DNA of 64,000 bases, taken from the NCBI GenBank assembly GCA_030528025.1, contig JAUMZP010000001.1, positions 434,001 through 498,000 of the forward strand, given 5' to 3'. The stretch is from Candidatus Saccharimonadota bacterium (GTDB taxonomy: Bacteria > Patescibacteriota > Saccharimonadia > Saccharimonadales > Saccharimonadaceae). Numbering within the stretch: position 1 is the stretch's first letter; each line of letters begins with the position of its first letter. The position numbers were made by a program, and so were the translations under genes. Below, one piece after another: positions 62,761 to 64,000 of this stretch. The notes beneath the pieces are model-generated. The model was not told the origin of the DNA. It was given only the letters and a program-made list of their open reading frames with translations, and ran no database searches.

Positions 62761-63648
62761 ATGCCCAATACGCAACAGCTCAAAGCACGGATTCGCTCGG
62801 TTAAGAGTACCAAGCAGATCACCAAGGCAATGCAAATGGTGGCAGCGAGCAAGATGCGCCGCGCCCAAGATGCAAGCCGTACCACTGCGCCGTATACTAC
62901 GGCAGCACGTGGCCTCTTGCGCTACCTCTCGCGCCAGGGTGCGACCGACGATCACCCATTGTTTGCCCAGCGCACAGTTCAGCGCCGCTTGATCATCGTC
63001 ATTGCCGCCGATAAAGGACTGGCTGGTGCCTACAATAGCAATGTCCTCAAGCGCTATGTCCAGCTCCTGCGCGATGATGATGCAGCCGGGATTGAAAATA
63101 CTACCATTGCGGTGGGGCGCAAGGCGGCGCAGTTCGTTGCTCGCCTTAAGGATACGCAGGTGGTTGGGGTGTATGAGGATGTGCCAGATCGCCCAACTGG
63201 GCCAGCCTTCCGGGCAATTCTCGATACCGCGCACGATATGTTTGTGAGTAAGCAGGTCGATGCGATCGACGTTGTATTTACCCGCTTTTATAGCAGTATG
63301 ACGCAGCACCCTGACACGATCCACCTCTTGCCCGCTGGCCTTGATGCCGAGCAGCTCGATACGGTGGATGACGATGAAGTAATCCCAGATGATGAAGCAC
63401 TTTTTGAACCAAGTCCACAAGCAGTACTCGACACCATCGCTGCACGCATGGTGAGCGCTCGGCTCTACCAAGCCTTGCTCGATGCCAGGGCAAGTGAACA
63501 CAGTCAGCGCATGCTTGCCATGAAGAATGCCACCGATAACGCTACCAGCCTTGTTGATGACCTAACGCTCGAGATGAATAAACAGCGCCAAGGTGCCATC
63601 ACGCAAGAGCTGACCGAGATCAGCGCTGGAGTGGAGGCAATGGGATGA
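62761..63648 (+). CDS. atpG: ATP synthase subunit gamma
   Basis: Central rotor shaft. 295 residues. The N-terminal coiled coil is MPNTQQLKARIRSVKSTKQI followed by TKAMQMVAASKMRRAQ. The Rossmann-like middle has IVIAADKGLAGAYNSNVLKR (shown as its start), and the C-terminal helix has ASEHSQRMLAMKNATDNATS. Both helices form the shaft. GGAGG precedes the ATG. Its stop overlaps the next gene as ATGA. Confidence 0.98.
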   Translation: MPNTQQLKARIRSVKSTKQITKAMQMVAASKMRRAQDASRTTAPYTTAARGLLRYLSRQGATDDHPLFAQRTVQRRLIIVIAADKGLAGAYNSNVLKRYVQLLRDDDAAGIENTTIAVGRKAAQFVARLKDTQVVGVYEDVPDRPTGPAFRAILDTAHDMFVSKQVDAIDVVFTRFYSSMTQHPDTIHLLPAGLDAEQLDTVDDDEVIPDDEALFEPSPQAVLDTIAARMVSARLYQALLDARASEHSQRMLAMKNATDNATSLVDDLTLEMNKQRQGAITQELTEISAGVEAMG

Positions 63649-64000
63649 AACGCTACGCGCGTGTCGTGATAGCTGCGTTTGTCATGTATGCGCTTGTGTG
63701 TGCGGTGTTGCTTCTCGTGGGCGGTATTCTGATGCTGTCTGCTAGCCATGATGAGGGGCTGCTTCTTGGCTTTGCGCTGATGCTGCCGTTTGCTCTCGGT
63801 GGACTGTGGTATTGGCGGTATGGCCAGCGGCACAGTGCGAGCTTTGTGAGTGTTACGACTGGTCTATTAGTCGTGATCCTTGCTGGCTTTGGCTCGTATG
63901 TTGTGGGCTTTCTTGTATCCTTTGCTGTGCATGGCGTGGAGGCACAGGCCAGTGATACTGCTCGCCTGGCCTGGCCGGCTCAGCCTATTATGGCATGTGC
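63645..64000 (+). CDS. Unknown membrane protein, incomplete at the window end
   Basis: At least 118 residues, running off the window. It starts MKRYARVVIAAFVMYALVCA and has about four hydrophobic helices, including VVIAAFVMYALVCAVLLLVG and ASFVSVTTGLLVVILAGFGS. It begins with the ATGA overlap of the atpG stop, so it is part of the ATP synthase operon. In most bacteria atpD follows atpG directly, so an inserted membrane gene here is unusual; atpD and atpC, if present, lie beyond the window. Not recognised. Confidence 0.75.
   Translation, partial: MKRYARVVIAAFVMYALVCAVLLLVGGILMLSASHDEGLLLGFALMLPFALGGLWYWRYGQRHSASFVSVTTGLLVVILAGFGSYVVGFLVSFAVHGVEAQASDTARLAWPAQPIMAC

Noticed and set aside
1-64000. 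TGA recoded as glycine, as in some CPR groups
   Set aside because: Well-recognised genes such as atpI, atpF and ftsQ-neighbour frames end at TGA or other stops at the expected lengths, and no in-frame TGA occurs inside conserved domains.
1-64000. CRISPR arrays, transposases, prophage genes, rRNA
   Set aside because: No repeat-spacer pattern, no transposase or phage-type protein and no rRNA-like sequence was seen.

Overview
The window looks like a chromosome segment of a Candidate Phyla Radiation bacterium, most likely Candidatus Saccharibacteria (TM7), with mid-range GC. The reasons are a small-genome style (mostly single genes, many small unknown membrane proteins), a divergent ftsW-murG-ftsQ cell-division end, a sortase with an LPxTG-type substrate, pilin-like and DUF3048/DUF4367/PEGA membrane-anchored proteins, and a compact ATP synthase operon. 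TGA is read as stop. The taxon is an inference from gene content; I could not run a search.

Layout. 1-2869: end of ftsW, murG, a small unknown gene and ftsQ. 2870-4772: gene-poor DNA. 4829-10401 (minus strand): a sigma-region-4/HARE-HTH regulator, topA, a CDP-alcohol phosphatidyltransferase, dprA. 10420-10733: a structured noncoding RNA with its own promoter and terminator. 11147-13805: a divergent pair of membrane-anchored trypsin-fold proteins, one with a readable triad and one apparently dead. 13862-19202: DUF475 membrane protein, pth, a COG0523 GTPase, an inverted-repeat-rich element, der. 19346-28425: a HExxH protein, an RsuA-family pseudouridine synthase, a response regulator with a long Pro/Ala tail, a PAS histidine kinase, an anchored propeller-like protein. 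28589-32936: tRNA-Glu, a second HExxH protein (frameshifted), a two-component pair, a DUF3048 protein. 33265-42634: unknown membrane proteins, gltX, DUF4367 and PEGA proteins, sortase, tRNA-Leu. 43091-46442: the LPHTG surface protein, a 1.2 kb gene-poor stretch, a YjeF-like protein. 46646-55288: small RNA, xthA, two GT4 glycosyltransferases, two alpha/beta hydrolases (one broken), smpB, an ABC-F ATPase. 55553-57817: a pilin-like N-terminus fused to an RCC1 propeller containing a ricin-type lectin insert. 58170-64000: glutaredoxin and the ATP synthase operon (atpI/Z, B, E, F, H, A, G, then an unknown membrane gene running off the end).

How it works together. Many genes make cell-surface parts: sortase plus LPHTG protein, the pilin/RCC1/lectin protein, proteases and lipid or sugar transferases. 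This fits an episymbiont that attaches to a host cell. Two kinase/regulator sets could sense that surface.

Two features recur. First, about twenty genes have a TATAAT/TATACT -10 box only 6-11 bases before the start codon, which implies leaderless mRNAs, while operon-internal genes and a few strongly promoted genes keep Shine-Dalgarno sites. Second, several intergenic regions hold long nested inverted repeats of unrelated sequence, and three minus-strand units share a distinctive promoter. Three apparent -1 frameshifts could be gene decay or assembly indels.
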